From: Membranipora membranacea
Taxonomy: Eukaryota; Bryozoa; Gymnolaemata; Cheilostomatida; Membraniporidae
DNA: 64,000 nucleotides
Assembly (NCBI GenBank): GCA_914767715.1
Contig: OU612072.1
Span: forward strand, 15,314,001 to 15,378,000
Direction: 5' to 3'
The notes below the pieces were generated by a model. The model made no database searches and was not told the DNA's origin. It saw only the letters and a program-made list of their open reading frames with translations. Shown here piece after piece: positions 21,649 through 33,779 of the stretch. How positions within the stretch are numbered: the stretch's first letter is position 1; every line of letters starts with the position of its first letter. The translations under genes and the position numbers were made by a program.

Positions 21649-21815
21649 ATGAGGGTGTGTATGAAGGAATACCTGCAGGAACGGTGAACTTGAATCTAGC
21701 ATCTGGAAAATGCAAAGGATACAGCCGAACTGGAGAATGTTACTGGGGATGGAACAGCTATGTACATCTTATAATATCTGAATCTTATGACCAGCGAGGA
21801 ATTATTCAGTTTTAG
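21649..21815 (+). pseudogene. CTHRC1-like exon B, cassette 3
   Basis: Full-length 167 bp and open, but the conserved Cys of EGVCEG is Tyr (TAT) and Gln-Arg-Glu has become Gln-Arg-Gly. As its exon A is gutted, it cannot form the domain. Confidence 0.75.
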
Positions 21816-23275
21816 TGCGACAATGCCAGCATATTTCAGCCTTTCTGTGCCTACAATCGAGAACAAATCATCTCTTTTAAAGTTTGACCTGTTATAGACA
21901 GACAATCTGCCTTTCAAATCTATACCAGTTGCAGCCACTAGGCTTAAATCTGGGTAAAGATGATTAATGATCAAAACGGGCAGGCATATTATTAGGATGC
22001 CATCCACATAGAGTTGAATAATGTCATTTTAAATTATCACGAGGAGTGTTTATTTTATTTGCTCTTATAGTCGATTCGTTACTCATTTCTAAATAGTCAA
22101 ATGTGCCCAACACAAATTACATGACATTTTTATAAAGCTTTTTGAATGTCATCCCACTGACCTTCCAGATTGTTTGAACATGTTTAGCCTTTCAATGATC
22201 ATTATTTTTATACTACTATTAAGGGGATTTAAACTTAATCGATAAAAGTGTCTTTCAGGCTAAATTAAATTTCAGTATAATCATCGGCAGTATTATGATA
22301 TGTTTGCACTGGGAGAGTGCCTTTTCCTCTTTCTTTGACGAGTTCGGGTTTCTGTGTCTGTGAACAGGATTCTGACTAATGGCGTATATATTAATTTTTG
22401 GTTTTATAGTTATTTGTGACTTTTTGTATTCCCAAAACAATGCGAATTAAAGACTAACAAAATCCTAGTTTGTTTTGATGTCTCACACATCTACCTGTTC
22501 AGTCAATGTACCACCCCTCAAAGTATGAATGCATGTTCTGGACTTTTCTTTTTTCTTAATCGTTACCAAAAAAATATATAATATAGGAATGATGATGATG
22601 CCTATAAGAAAAATATAAAAAACAATATAAATAAATTTATTACATAATGGCACTGTGGGGCAGAAAATGGGATGGGTCAGAGCAGTGGAGCCTTAAAGCG
22701 AAGAATGTTAAAGAAACGTGTAAACTTCAATTGCTTGACTCCTCTTTACAAGAGAAAATATGAACTATTCAAGATGTGCCCATGGTCGTGTATATATACA
22801 AGTAATATATCATTAAATATATGTGGTACCCTAAAGTTAAAAATATAAAAAATGTATCAGAGTGCAATGAAATAGTGAAAATTCAGTACGTTTATAGATA
22901 TATATCTCTTTTATAAACTTATGTTCATAGCTATTACCATAGGCGGCATATCAATATCATTGATAGTGATAAGAAGGCACTATAGTCCCTACCCATGGGC
23001 TGTATGGGATATCATATTTAAGAACCAGTATTTGATATAATTGTGGATCGGTTGAGTATATAATGAATAATAATGACTGAAAACCAACAGGACTTCTTGT
23101 CTGTAACTACAAAAGATCAAAGCATGAATTTAATAGTCATTTTAGTATCAAATGCTAAAATTTTTACTTTATGTTAGCAACGGTGGTGGGGGAGGGATTG
23201 ATTCTGAAGTTGATTAAAATCAGATGTCACATCACACGCCACATCCCGGAGCATGGGTGAGTTGTTGTGTCCTTC
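21816..23275. other. convergent spacer, cassette 3
   Basis: Nearly identical to 2741-4205, including the open frame of 61 codons at 22255-22440 and the purine run before exon C. Indicates a recent duplication or conversion between cassettes 1 and 3. Confidence 0.65.
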
Positions 23276-23467
23276 TTAAACGCTGAAGTTGATGAACTCT
23301 ACATGGTATTGATCATATTCAGTCTGAATAGGTAGTGAGTCACTAAAGAAATTCGTGTTGTTTGGATCGTAGCTGACTTGTGCAGATATGAAGGTGATAC
23401 CAAAGTTACGGAGTAGATATGCTTTGTATCCATCGCACTCTGCTACTGCCATCTTACTACAAGATAC
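23276..23467 (-). CDS. exon C, cassette 3
   Basis: 192 bp, open, acceptor CTCTTGCAG. Differs from cassette 1 by AECDGY for AEYDGY, NTNFF for NTEFF and DQYH for DPYH. Unidentified terminal exon, as described for 4206-4397. Confidence 0.55.
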   Translation of the reverse strand, partial: VSCSKMAVAECDGYKAYLLRNFGITFISAQVSYDPNNTNFFSDSLPIQTEYDQYHVEFINFSV

Positions 23468-23931
23468 CTGCAAGAGGGAAAATATTGATAGTAGATTACA
23501 TTGCATATGAGTATCAATTCAGACACTGGTCAAATGTGTCACCTAAATAATATCCATCTATAATTCACCTATTACTTACCTATAACCTACAAAGATTACA
23601 AAATTAAAATGAATTATAAATTTTTGATTTATGATTAGTTTTTTAATTATTAAGGTCCATTATTTGACACAAATTTCACTAAAAGCTTGTGAATCCCCCC
23701 TCCCCCTTCAGATCTAGAGTGGATAACTGTAGGCCTATGTCTCTGTGCTCAAAAATTTTTGGAGATTAATCCACGTCATGAGGAGGAAGTCCTCGTGGTC
23801 CAAGTTAACAATGATTGGTATGAGACATTGGGGGTTCCCACAACAAGTCCGACTTTACTGGTGTTAAATTACTCAGCTGTATAAAACTTTTAAATCCTGT
23901 CGCTAAGATGATAAGCTGACAGTAGGAGGTA

Positions 23932-24085
23932 ACTCAGTTGGTTAGAGCGCCTGCCCTCTGACACGCAAGCGTTGTGGGTCTCGGATTCGAATCCCGCTGA
24001 AGTCTACTGACTACTAGGCTCAATTGACGCCCCAAGTGTGCTCCGACCTGCCTGCAAACTGAGAGCAATTTAGCGCCGAAAATGG
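23932..24085 (+). mobile_element. tRNA-derived SINE, copy in cassette 3
   Basis: Same position relative to exon C as 4847-5010, so inherited by duplication rather than inserted anew. B box changed to GATTCGAATCC, and the anticodon-arm hairpin is weakened (GACACGCAAGCGTT). Confidence 0.7.
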
Positions 24086-25159
24086 CGGCCGCGCCCCTAA
24101 GACACCTGTATTTCTCAGTCTTCGGTCAGAGACAAAAACTTGAAATGATTTTATGGTTAAAAAGATATATCAGATATACGATAAAAAAGTATCCGATATT
24201 GATCCCATTGATATTGAGCAAAACAGTGGCAAATAAATACAAATCAGGCTATGAAATTCTTTTATGTTTTAGAAGGTAATCAGTATCAGCATTGCTTGTT
24301 GTTGATACTTGAAAATGATATTAGGGCATAATCAATAAAATCAGTGTAATGATATAATGAGTTAGGTGAGGTACACAAGGCCACCCTGAGTAATGAGTTT
24401 GTACTATCAATTCTCAGGCTAGACTGGGAATTCCATGTAAGCGCAGCTTTAATAACACATACGTATTTTGCATGTGGAATAGGTGTCACAAAGTAGGATA
24501 TACTCGTCCTATAATGTATGACTAAATCTGAGGAACTGGTCAGACTTTTGCAAAGAGAGATAGAGGATATGCTATATGATTGATGAGTACATTATGATAT
24601 TGAACCTAAATACATTAAAAAATGTATATTACTGATCTGATTTACAATTTACTTAGTTTTCATATTACTGATAGCTCACTGGATAATCATTATTACAAGT
24701 ATTTTGTAATCAAATAAAAATAGTACCAAGAGGCAACATATATAGCTGCATATCATCAAATCTGAATGACCCAGACCAGAATTTTGTGGAAACCTAGTAT
24801 TGTGTTGTTTGTTGAGGTCTATTTTGATTGTAGTGAATGAGACGATGTGAACGTCAGTTCGGAGGAAAGGTGCTAACAGAAACCGTACATTGAGCAAGAG
24901 ATGCATGCAAGTGACCAGGAGCGTTGGAAAGGGCTTTATCATGCAGCCGTGATTGATTAAAATTGTGCACAGAAAGTTTTTTCCGATTGGCTGGCTCTGG
25001 CCTAGCCGTTGTGGTAAATAAACACAAAGTAACCCTGCAAAATAAGGGGCAACACAAACAAACACACAAGCATTGTATAAATTGCTTCCACACCTTCTCA
25101 GCTGTGATTGCATGAGCAGTTGTTTAATGATAATTATTTGTATATGTCATCATTGGTGA
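24086..25159. other. repeat-derived spacer before THAP ORF
   Basis: Follows 5011-5720 closely to about 24860. A 145-codon minus-strand open frame (24676-25113) is hydrophobic in places but has no splice, start-context or family support, and the matching region at 5380-5720 does not keep it. Confidence 0.4.
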
Positions 25160-25741
25160 TGCTTTAAGAAAAGGTCATCTAGAAACTGGTGTGCTGCCTA
25201 CGGCTGTGGAAATAACCCGGCAGGAAATCCTAATTTGAGCTTCCACGTCTTCCCCAGAAATAACGAGGAGAGACTAAAGGTACGGGTTTCGGCCGTTAAA
25301 CGCAAGAACTGGACTCCATCGAAATATGCTGTTCTATGTAGCGAAGATTTCAAACGAGATACATTTAGAAAGCCTCCTGGTGTGGGTGGGAGAGCTTTGC
25401 TAAAAAAGGATGCTATCCCAACAATTTTCCATTCCTTCCTACACTATCTACAAACCCCTGAGCCTAAAGAAAGACGGGTATTACGACGAAACGAGCCAAG
25501 CAGCATGGATCCGTCAGAAAATACAGACACTGAACCCACAACCAACAAAATATTTGTGATACTGTGTTGTGGGTATTCTGTGCATTTCAATAGTTGTGGT
25601 AGAAGTGTTAAGGGTAGACGGCTGTATTTGCTTCAATATTTATTGGCTAATGATTGTAACTTATCAGGTCTGTTCTCGCTCTGGATTCGCCTAAAGAGTC
25701 AATTTTGTATACCATCTCGTGCGGAAAGGTCTTTTGCATAA
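25160..25741 (+). pseudogene. THAP-domain protein fragment with lost zinc ligand
   Basis: Open from 25160 (after an in-frame TGA) to TAA at 25741. Residues from 25187: W-CAAYGC-GNN (C-x4-C), FHVFP, W-TPSKYAVLCSEDF, FRKPPG, and DAIPTIF, the AVPTIF-type box that ends THAP domains. THAP is a C2CH zinc finger binding DNA, found in P-element-type transposases and many animal regulators. The fourth ligand, normally His in C-x2-H, is Asp here (CSED), so zinc binding is probably impaired. After a Pro/Glu/Ser-rich stretch the frame becomes Cys-rich and unrecognisable. No ATG precedes the domain; an upstream exon or decay is likely. Confidence 0.75.
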
Positions 25742-25895
25742 ACTCACAAATTTCTCTGTGTTTAAATTATTAGGGGCCGGACAAGGGCCGATATCATGCC
25801 CGGCGTCCCTTGATTTTTCACATTATTTCATTGACGGGTATATAGTAAACTATGGCTGACAGCACAAACTAATTACGTCATGTCGTGCTATTTAA

Positions 25896-26261
25896 AGGGC
25901 AACCAAGGTTTTAAACAACTCCTCCATGATTAATAGCAGATTGCACCTTCTGCATAGTGAAAAAGACAAAATATAATTCAGATGATTATTCAGCCAGAAT
26001 TCTTGTGAAACATTTCTTCCATAGGGTACTCAAACTCAGCTAAAAGAAAATACCGCAGAGCAGTTTCCTGTTCCTGTTATTATTTAGCCTGTGCTCTATC
26101 ATCATTACTGCATTGTCTTGGAACCTCCCCTAAACTGAAGTGTTACCCAGCTTAGAGTCAGAACTACTTTGAGTTTTGCATCGCGTAATGCACAAAGCTG
26201 ATGCTGCCCAGCATATTATTTACTAACAATTAGTGCATTGCTGCGGAACCTTGGTTGCCCT
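25896..26261. mobile_element. TTAA-flanked MITE, 366 bp
   Basis: Starts AGGGCAACCAAGG and ends with its complement CCTTGGTTGCCCT; both sides are flanked by TTAA (25892-25895 and 26262-26265). TTAA target duplications are typical of piggyBac and Kolobok DNA transposons; an AGGG start fits Kolobok better. No coding capacity. A longer relative is at 57181-60525. Confidence 0.85.
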
Positions 26262-26317
26262 TTAAGTGGTACAATATTGAATGCTATTGGCCTGTCTAGG
26301 TAGTATATTAGGTCTAT

Positions 26318-26800
26318 GGTCACACCCAACAGCCATTCAACCAACCAGAGGTTTCCCGGTCTCATGTCTTCATAATCACCGGCATCGGTCTTCTCCAAAA
26401 ATGCATACGGCCTCCCCTTTGGGTAAACATATGTTTGACATGAGAAGCTTAAAAAATTCAACTGCCTTTCACAGATTGGTAGGAAAGATACCAGAAGCTG
26501 ACAGGGCTATATGAAACTTGAAGACTTCCCGGGGAACTGACAGCCAAATGAGTATTCAGTAGATAGTATTTCAAGCGACTAGACTAGTAGCCTAACCAGT
26601 AACCTTGCATCGAACTTGATCAAATTGTTGTCTTACCTACTCAGATGTTTGGGATGGCTGAGATTATATGAGCTGCTATCCTGTATACCAAACTGTCATA
26701 TAGATACTAATCACAACACAAAGTATAATGATAAGTTCAAAGTTGGTCAAGCTTAGCTTTGGTCTTGTGCTTTTGACTATTGCCTATATGTGAAGGGGAC
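26318..26800 (-). repeat. block H, copy e (partial)
   Basis: Begins at the CACACCCAACAGCC point of block H, missing its first third. On the minus strand it keeps RPYAFLEKTDAGDYEDM and GNLWLVEWLL in frame, with DAG-DYED replacing the DAC-DYGD of other copies. Confidence 0.5.
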
Positions 26801-26867
26801 GGGCAAACCAATGTATTGAAAATTGTATTGAGAAATGCAAGCCATGGCAGTGCCTGGGCTGACTCAC

Positions 26868-27079
26868 AGGAATTCCCAGGAATCCCCAGGAGTTCATCAG
26901 CACTAATATCCTGGGCGAATAAAAATGTTGACCTAACTAACCAGGTGATTTTGTCAAAGAGAGCAGACACATCTTGCGCTTCCTCTTGACTTCGCTGGCG
27001 TCTACCTCGCCAATTTTAAAAGCAACATCAAGGATATTTTTCACAGAATCCTCCCATTGTCTATAACTTATGTCACAGC
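26868..27079 (-). pseudogene. exon Q, copy 1 (frameshifted)
   Basis: Acceptor TTTGTCAG, donor GGAATTCCT|GTGAGT. The first part reads CDISYRQWEDSVKNIL and KIGEVDAS, then one base fewer than the copy at 50919-51131 shifts the frame; LVRSTFLFAQDISADELLGI follows in another frame. Unidentified. Confidence 0.45.
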
Positions 27080-27677
27080 CTGACAAATTATTGAATATTA
27101 AACTTCATTATGTCTTTGATTATTCTTCTTTGTGTTGTTAACTCCTTGTGGAAAATATTCTTCGGAATGATTTCGTCAGTCCTTAAAATATGTTACTACA
27201 CAAATACTGTCTCTTCTATACATTCCTGATGGATAGTATGGCGAGTATGGTTGGTCAAAGTGACACACTTGATTGTTTAGTAGTAGTAATGATGCTATCA
27301 TTAATTTACTGTCCACAGTCCAGGTTTTTTGTTGATATCTCGATTAATTTTGATCGGGTTTTCATTTTGAAAACTGCGTTGTTATAATTTTTGTATTATT
27401 TCTATTATCTACTATTCAATTTAACATATTTGTTCACTGCCCTAGTGTAAATTAATATCAAGCTGTTCACGACAACCTGATCAATAATTATTGGCCCCTG
27501 AAAGGGGCACTGAGTAGCAAATAATGTGTATATTGTCAATCATTATTTCTCCTAGAGCATCAATGTCTATTTATATGAACTAGAGTAACGATAGGTTTTG
27601 TCCGGTTGTTATAACTCATGGCAAAAAGGTGTTCAATTTTGTGTGTAGAATTCTATGATCATATCGTTTCAGAATAC
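27080..27677. other. AT-rich spacer with small GC hairpin
   Basis: Shared with 42783-43221 and 51140-51728. The hairpin GCCCCTGAAAGGGGC (27494-27508) is conserved in all three. No gene recognised. Confidence 0.5.
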
Positions 27678-27840
27678 CTGAAAAATTTTGTGACCTTAAT
27701 GAGTCACAATGGAAAGTGGTATTCCCGATGACTACATCATAAGGCTTCCACAGGTTGTCTCCGTTTAAAATAGGAATGGATATATCGACCATTACTAATT
27801 GAAGCTGTTCAGTTGCCGTGTCAGATAGACGGTGCAACAA
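27678..27840 (-). CDS. block D exon-like stretch, copy 2
   Basis: Open like 18053-18215: LSDTATEQLQLVMVDISIPI, DVVIGNTTFHCDSLRS, donor CAG|GTATTC. Glu to Asn and Arg to Trp changes lie in the GDNLRKPYD segment. Confidence 0.4.
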
Positions 27841-28915
27841 ATTTCAGACATTCCCAAATTTACCCTAAAAGATTGAACTTGGCAGTTTCTATCATAAAAT
27901 ATTTGTTTAAAACGAAATTTGTAACTGGGACTGCAGTAAGTTCGTTGCTCCTCTTCATGTGTCAGGTAGTTCTGCAGTTATTGCTTTTTTAGAACTTATA
28001 TGTAGCACCTCAAACCACTAGAAAGCATTTATACTTATATTGCGGTTAGTTAATCCACCATTCAGGTTCCTTTTACATAGTCAGGGGCAAGGGATTACTA
28101 GTTGTTATTTAAACCCAACACTCTCCGATTCATTTCACTCAATCAACCTGGTTTTATCCGATTCTGTAGCAAGGAAGAAAATACACTATGTTCTTTTATC
28201 CATAAAGCAGTTGTTGGCTTTTAAAGTTCCTCATGCAAAATTCTGACTCATTCTTGTCTCCCAGCACTTTTATAGTGGCTATTCAAGGCAAGACACATCA
28301 TGTGTACATCTTTTGTTCACACTGTTACTATGGTTCTGTTCGTTTTGATAACAAAATTTCCATGAGAAAATGTATGTCTACATCATAGAAAATCGTAAGT
28401 TATCGAATAAGGTAAAGTAAAATTGGCATTTTCCCACGCTCAGTTCGCGCTCTCACCCTTGAAATTTAAATAGTATCCGAGTTCTGCCGCTTAAATTTAT
28501 TTCCCATCCTGTGGTCTCATCTTTGGCAAGGTCATTTGATTCATATGTCATTATATCAACAGTTAGCAGAAAGTGAATCGGGAGAGGGATGTTACCGACG
28601 GCTGATTCTTCATAGCAAGCACCTCCTAATCTTTCTCCTTAGGCCTGGTTTGCTACTATTGGGAATGGCTATAGGTCTTGTCTCATTCAATAGGTTAAAA
28701 GAATAGGAGGGGTGGACATCAGTAGGTCTATTTGAAGAGTTTAGATAGTTAATAGACAGTTTAGATAAAAATCTAAGATGTTGTGGAAGACCGTTGAAAG
28801 CAATCGTAATAATTTTTGAGAAGCGCATAATAAGGGCGAGGGGAAGGCAATTAAAATCTATTAATTTACTGAGTTCATTTATATTGTATGTCATTGTTGA
28901 TGGCCGTATTCTGCA
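27841..28915. other. conserved intron-like block, copy 2
   Basis: Counterpart of 18216-19290. No supported gene; the 94-codon minus-strand frame at 28610-28894 is not kept in the paralogues. Confidence 0.4.
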
Positions 28916-28970
28916 ACATAAAAAACACTACTGATTACTGAGTCATAATGGAGAGTGGAATTCCAAATAA

Positions 28971-29255
28971 CTACATCGTAAGTCTTGCATACATGAGTTG
29001 TCTCCCTTTCATATTTGAATAGGTATATTGACCAATGATATTTAAATTCAGTTGTTCAGTTTCTGAGTCAGATGAAGAAGTGTTATCAGTGATGGGCAAA
29101 AGATGTTTCATAAGGTCAACTTTGACCTCAAAATATTGAATCCGACTGCTTTTATATAGAGTAATTGTTAAAAAACCAAACATGAGGCGAGCCTGAGGTT
29201 TTCTTGTTGGACAGTTTATATGTTTCTCCGCAGAAATTGCTTTTGTATAAGTCAT
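28971..29255 (-). CDS. D-related block, second type, open copy
   Basis: Open for 94 codons from an ATG at 29255: KHINCPTRKPQARLMFGF, YFEVKVDLMKHLLPITDN, SDSETEQLNLN, then a stop. The SD-x-ETEQ end aligns with SDTATEQ of block D, so D and this block are probably tandemly duplicated exons of one gene. The TCA at the place of a TGA in the 19.4 kb copy keeps it open. Unidentified; moderate chance of being coding. Confidence 0.35.
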   Translation of the reverse strand: MTYTKAISAEKHINCPTRKPQARLMFGFLTITLYKSSRIQYFEVKVDLMKHLLPITDNTSSSDSETEQLNLNIIGQYTYSNMKGRQLMYARLTM

Positions 29256-29567
29256 ACGAAGTGCCGTAAACCTCTAAAATAGAGGCACATAGGTACTCAG
29301 CCCTGGGTTTTCAACCGCATACATTGGTTATATATTTATAGCCGTATCCGTCATGTGACAATTCACAGAGCTCCTGGTCGGTGTTAGAAAGGATTCGAAG
29401 TCTCAGCCAGAGAAAAAAATTATTTCTTTTAAAATTATCCGAATTGAGTCTCTGCAGGTAATCAGTGACATAGCAAGGTCTGTGAATGCCATTGTGATGA
29501 ACCGAGGAGTTAGAGATATAGAGTCTCTAACTCCTTGGTTAGACCACATTCTAATTCGAGACTATTA

Positions 29568-29718
29568 ACATGTGTATCTCTGATTGTTATTGTCGATTTA
29601 GTGTGAGTTCCTAACATCTTCCCGCCACTAATTAATAAAATTGACACCCGGTTGTCACTCCTGATGGTATTCTTGCTATGTGAATTAATTCACTCTCTAC
29701 TTATCAGAGATATACATG
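29568..29718. mobile_element. 151-bp MITE-like element
   Basis: Same termini and length as 19943-20093, with a few substitutions, preceded by the AGGAGTTAGAGA hairpin at 29504-29535. Confidence 0.6.
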
Positions 29719-29918
29719 CAAAAGTATATTACATGATCAGTGTGGGGTAGCATGTCTGACTAATTTAATCTTATAGATCAGACAGACTAAGCAGACAAAA
29801 TATTCTCTAGTAGTGTTGTCAATTTAAAACATAACAAAACATAAAACTGTATATATACTTTTTTTCAAATCGAGTTCAACCTCCCTTAAATTCCGATGTT
29901 TTAATTCATATCCGACAG

Positions 29919-30038
29919 CCTACACTAAGCTTTACTCTAGCAGTGGACTGAGATTAGCTATGAGCGCAGACTCTAAAACTCCTTACGAAGGAATCAACTA
30001 TCTAAACTAGAGGACAAACCTGCATAGACCTAATTTGA
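29919..30038 (+). pseudogene. CTHRC1-like exon A, cassette 4 (deleted)
   Basis: Carries both deletions of cassette 3 (after the acceptor and from CTTAC to GAAGGAATC). In this copy CTGAAC has become CTAAACTAG, adding a stop. Cassettes 3 and 4 therefore descend from one broken ancestor. Confidence 0.85.
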
Positions 30039-30469
30039 GTAAGTTATATCCGCCTTTGATAAAAATGTTAAACTATGAGAATAAAAACATTTTTGATCCT
30101 TACTGAGGTCTTGGGAATTTGAACTTAATTTTATATTAAATTAAAACTAAATGTATTTACAGATTCAACATGAAATCACACTGGTTAAATCCGCCTTCAA
30201 TAAAAATTTGAAACTATGAATTTGAACAACATATTGACCCTCACAGGCATCCTGAGAGGCTTGGAACTTTATTCAATATTAAATAAATATAACTAAATTT
30301 GTTTACAGATATATCATGTTATCACACCAGGGAGGGTCCCTCCCTCCCTGGTCACACAAGATTCATAAACTAGGTAGATTAGGAATTATTTTTTCATGCT
30401 CAAAGAGGGGACAACTCTAGTAATATTTTCCATCATTTCACATTCAAGAAACTATTGTGAATATTTTAG

Positions 30470-30636
30470 AAGAGGGTGTGTGTGAAGGAATACCTGCAGG
30501 AACGGTGAACTTGAATCTGGCATCTGGAAAATGCAAAGGATACAGCCGAACTGGAGAATGTTACTGGGGATGGAACAGCTATGTACATCTTATAATATCA
30601 AAATCTTATGACCAGCGAGAAATTATTCAGTTTTAG
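30470..30636 (+). pseudogene. CTHRC1-like exon B, cassette 4
   Basis: 167 bp, open, Cys residues kept, but starts Lys-Glu instead of Ile-Glu, and its exon A is defunct. Confidence 0.75.
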
Positions 30637-31737
30637 TGCGACAATGCCAACATATTTCAGCCTTTCTGTGCCTACAATCGAGAACAAACCATCTCTTTTA
30701 AAGCTTGTCCTGTTATAGACAGACAATCTGCCTTTCAAATCTATACCAGTTGCAGCCACTAGGCTTAAATCTGGGTAAAGATGATTAATGATGTTTGCAC
30801 TGGGAGAGTGCCTTTTCCTCTTTCTTTGACGAGTTCGGGTTTCTGTGTCTGTGAACAGGATTCTGACTAATGGTTTTGTAGTTATTTGTGACTTTTTGTA
30901 TTCCCAAAACAATGCGATTTAAAGACTAACAAAATCCTAGTTTGCTTTGATGTCTCACACATCTACCTGTTCAGTCAATGTATCACCCCTCAAAGTATGA
31001 ATGCATGTTCTGGACTTTTCTTTTTTCTTTATCGTTACCAAAACAATATATAATTGATGAATGATGATGATGCCTATAAGAAAAATATAAAAAACAATAT
31101 TAATAGATTTATTACATAATGGCATTGTGGGGCAGAAAATGGGATGGGTCAGAGCAGTGGAGCCTTAAAGCAAAGAATGTTAAAGAAACGTGTAAACTTC
31201 AATTGCTTGACTCCTCTTTACAAGAAAAAATATGAACTATTCAAGATATACCCATGGTCGTGTATATATACAAGTAATATATCATTAAATATATGTGGTA
31301 CCCTAAAGCTAAAAATATAAAAAATGTATCACAGTGCAATGAAATAGTGAAAATTCAGTACGTTTATAGATATATATCTCTTTTATAACTTTATGATCAT
31401 AGCTATTACCATAGGCTGCATATCAATATCATTGATTGTGATAAGAAGGCACTATAGTCCCTACCCGTGGGCTGTAAGGGATGCCATATTTAAGAACCAG
31501 TATTTGATATAATTGTGGATCGGTTGAGTATATAATAAATAATAATGACTGAAGACCAACAGGACTTCTTGTCTGTAACTAAAAAAGATCAAAGCATGAA
31601 TTTAATAAATAGTCATTTTAGCATTTTACTTTATGTTAGCAACTGTGGTGGGGGATGGATTAATTATGAGGTTGATTAAAATCAGATGTCATATCACATG
31701 CCACATCCCAGAGCATGGGTGAGTTGTTGTGTCCTTC
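30637..31737. other. convergent spacer, cassette 4 (shortened)
   Basis: About 440 bp present in cassettes 1 and 3 are missing at 30792, joining ATTAATGATG to TTTGCACTGGGAG. This creates a spurious 104-codon minus-strand open frame (30598-30912). Confidence 0.6.
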
Positions 31738-31929
31738 TTAAACGCTGAAGTTGCTGTACTCTACATGGTATGGATCATATTCAGTCTGAATAGGTAGTGA
31801 GTCTCTATAGAATTCTATGTTGTTTTGATCGTAGCTGACTTGTGCAGATATGAAGGTGATGCCAAAGTTACGGAGTAGATATGCTTTGTATCCAACATAC
31901 TCTGCTACTGCCATCTTTGAACAAGATAC
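31738..31929 (-). CDS. exon C, cassette 4
   Basis: 192 bp, open, acceptor CTCTTGCAG. AEYVGY, YDQNNIEFYRDS and HVEYSNFSV are copy-specific; the frame and stop are kept. Confidence 0.55.
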   Translation of the reverse strand, partial: VSCSKMAVAEYVGYKAYLLRNFGITFISAQVSYDQNNIEFYRDSLPIQTEYDPYHVEYSNFSV

Positions 31930-33640
31930 CTGCAAGAGGGAAAATATTAACATGTGTATATTGCGTATAATCGCAGGAATATCAATTCAGGCGCGTAACA
32001 AACATACCATACACTCTCCTCTAACTAACCTCTCACTTATTAAGATTGAATTCATTTGAAAAACATTTAAATTAGTGTCAGAAAAGTTAAATCAAATATA
32101 CACAGGAAGTTATATTAATCAGGGGACAGGTGAATGTCCTATATGCTCTCTATATCCCTATATAATGTGAAATTCAATTTTGTACCATTGGCTAAAGCCA
32201 TCGATCACAGTTTTATCTTCTCTATACAAGTCGATTTTAATATCACACTTTTTTTCCCCATAATCCTAGAATCAATGTGCACACAAGAGTGCATTGTATA
32301 CAGTTTTGGAATTCTCAATTATTTCCTTACCTTTCCTAATTATAGAATTCACCTGGTTTGGTGAACTGGAGTACAATATCCTTTATCCCTTTTTACTAGT
32401 ATTCAGATGTCTTGGTTCAGGCAGCAAAGCGATATGATCTAGAGATAAGAAGATAAGATATTACTCCTTGCTTTGCTATGGAAGGGTAAGTTTTCCATTT
32501 CTGATTTCCTGCGTGTGACAGGAAACACAATGACACCATCAAATAGAAAACAAGTTAAACTAATGTGGATATTAATCATTGAATGAGGCATTTTGGCTGA
32601 AAAATTTAAATCAGGCTATGTAATTGTTCTGACACATGAGAAGAAAAATATCAGGTCGTGATCAAGCAACTGGAAACTTTAGTTAGGGGAGGTAGACAAG
32701 ACCACACTGAGTCATGAGTTTGCATTATCAATTCTCAGGCTAAACTGAGAATTCCTGCTATAATGTGATAAGCAAACTGGAGTTAGGGGAGGTACACAAG
32801 ACAACCCTGAGTCTGACCCTGAATCTCAGGCTAAACTGGGAATTCCTGTGAGCAAGCGGACTTAAATAACACTTTCAAGGAAATACAAGGATTTTCTACT
32901 CAGAAGTCTAACAAATTAATATATAGAGATACCCTCTCTAGAAAAGATGAAGCATCAACCTATGTTGTTGTTGATATTGAATTAGAAATTGAAATTATGG
33001 GTGAATATTATTCAGGTATTTATGATTTATACAAATTAGTTTCCTGTTCACATTTCACATCAGTTAATAGTACAGCTATTGCATCTGACATGTCATCCTG
33101 TCGGGATGACCCAGGCCCGCATTTTGAGGAATCTTTGTATTGTGTTGTTTGTTTAGACTGGATGAGTAAAAAGAACACATTCCCATTTCTCAATAATCAA
33201 AAACCTCTACAAAAACTGTGTTCTCGTCATTTGAGGTATAAAGTGTTTTTCACAGAAGGAATGAATGCACGTAGAAAATGAAAATAGGTGCTAAAAGCCA
33301 CCATTCATTTATCATCAAGCATGAGATGCCAGCAAGTGACAGCAAAATTAACAGCCCTCATTGATCAAAACCTGGCTCTGGCCAAGCCTTTGTGCTGGAG
33401 AAGCGAGGGCAATGTATACCAATTGAAAATTGCTTCCTTACCATCTCGGCTGTGATTGCATAGACAGTTTTAACAGTTTTAATCTGTCAAACTGCCAGTT
33501 ACTATATGTATATCCTCAATATCCCACTACTGCTGGTCACAAGGAAGAGTAAAATATAGTAATTTTGTCTATCAGGCTAAGTGAAATGTTGCTGTTATTC
33601 TATCAAGGAATGAGGAGTATCTGTATCTATCCTGTATTAT
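31930..33640. other. spacer with repeat fragments
   Basis: 31960-32560 matches 56330-56900, the flank of cassette 6. 32690-32880 holds two copies of the TTCTCAGGCTAAACTGGGAATTCC tract. A plus-strand 94-codon frame (32997-33281) is Cys-containing, but the related tract at 17040-17230 is not open, so I do not call it a gene. Confidence 0.4.
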
Positions 33641-33779
33641 TAGGTGACAAAACCGTACTTAAAATTTTAATTTTAATTGCACAACACATCACCTCTTCGA
33701 ACAGTCATTTAGGTTTAGCTTACATTACAAATTTAACCTAATGGTCACTGATTTGTAGCCTTTGCCTCAATGTTGTACA

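Noticed and set aside
24676-25113. 145-codon minus-strand open frame
   Set aside because: No splice or family support, and the homologous tract at 5380-5720 does not preserve the frame.
30598-30912. 104-codon minus-strand frame
   Set aside because: Produced by a deletion that fuses two non-coding stretches in cassette 4 only.
32997-33281. 94-codon plus-strand frame with several Cys
   Set aside because: The related sequence at 17040-17230 is not open in that frame; no homology recognised.
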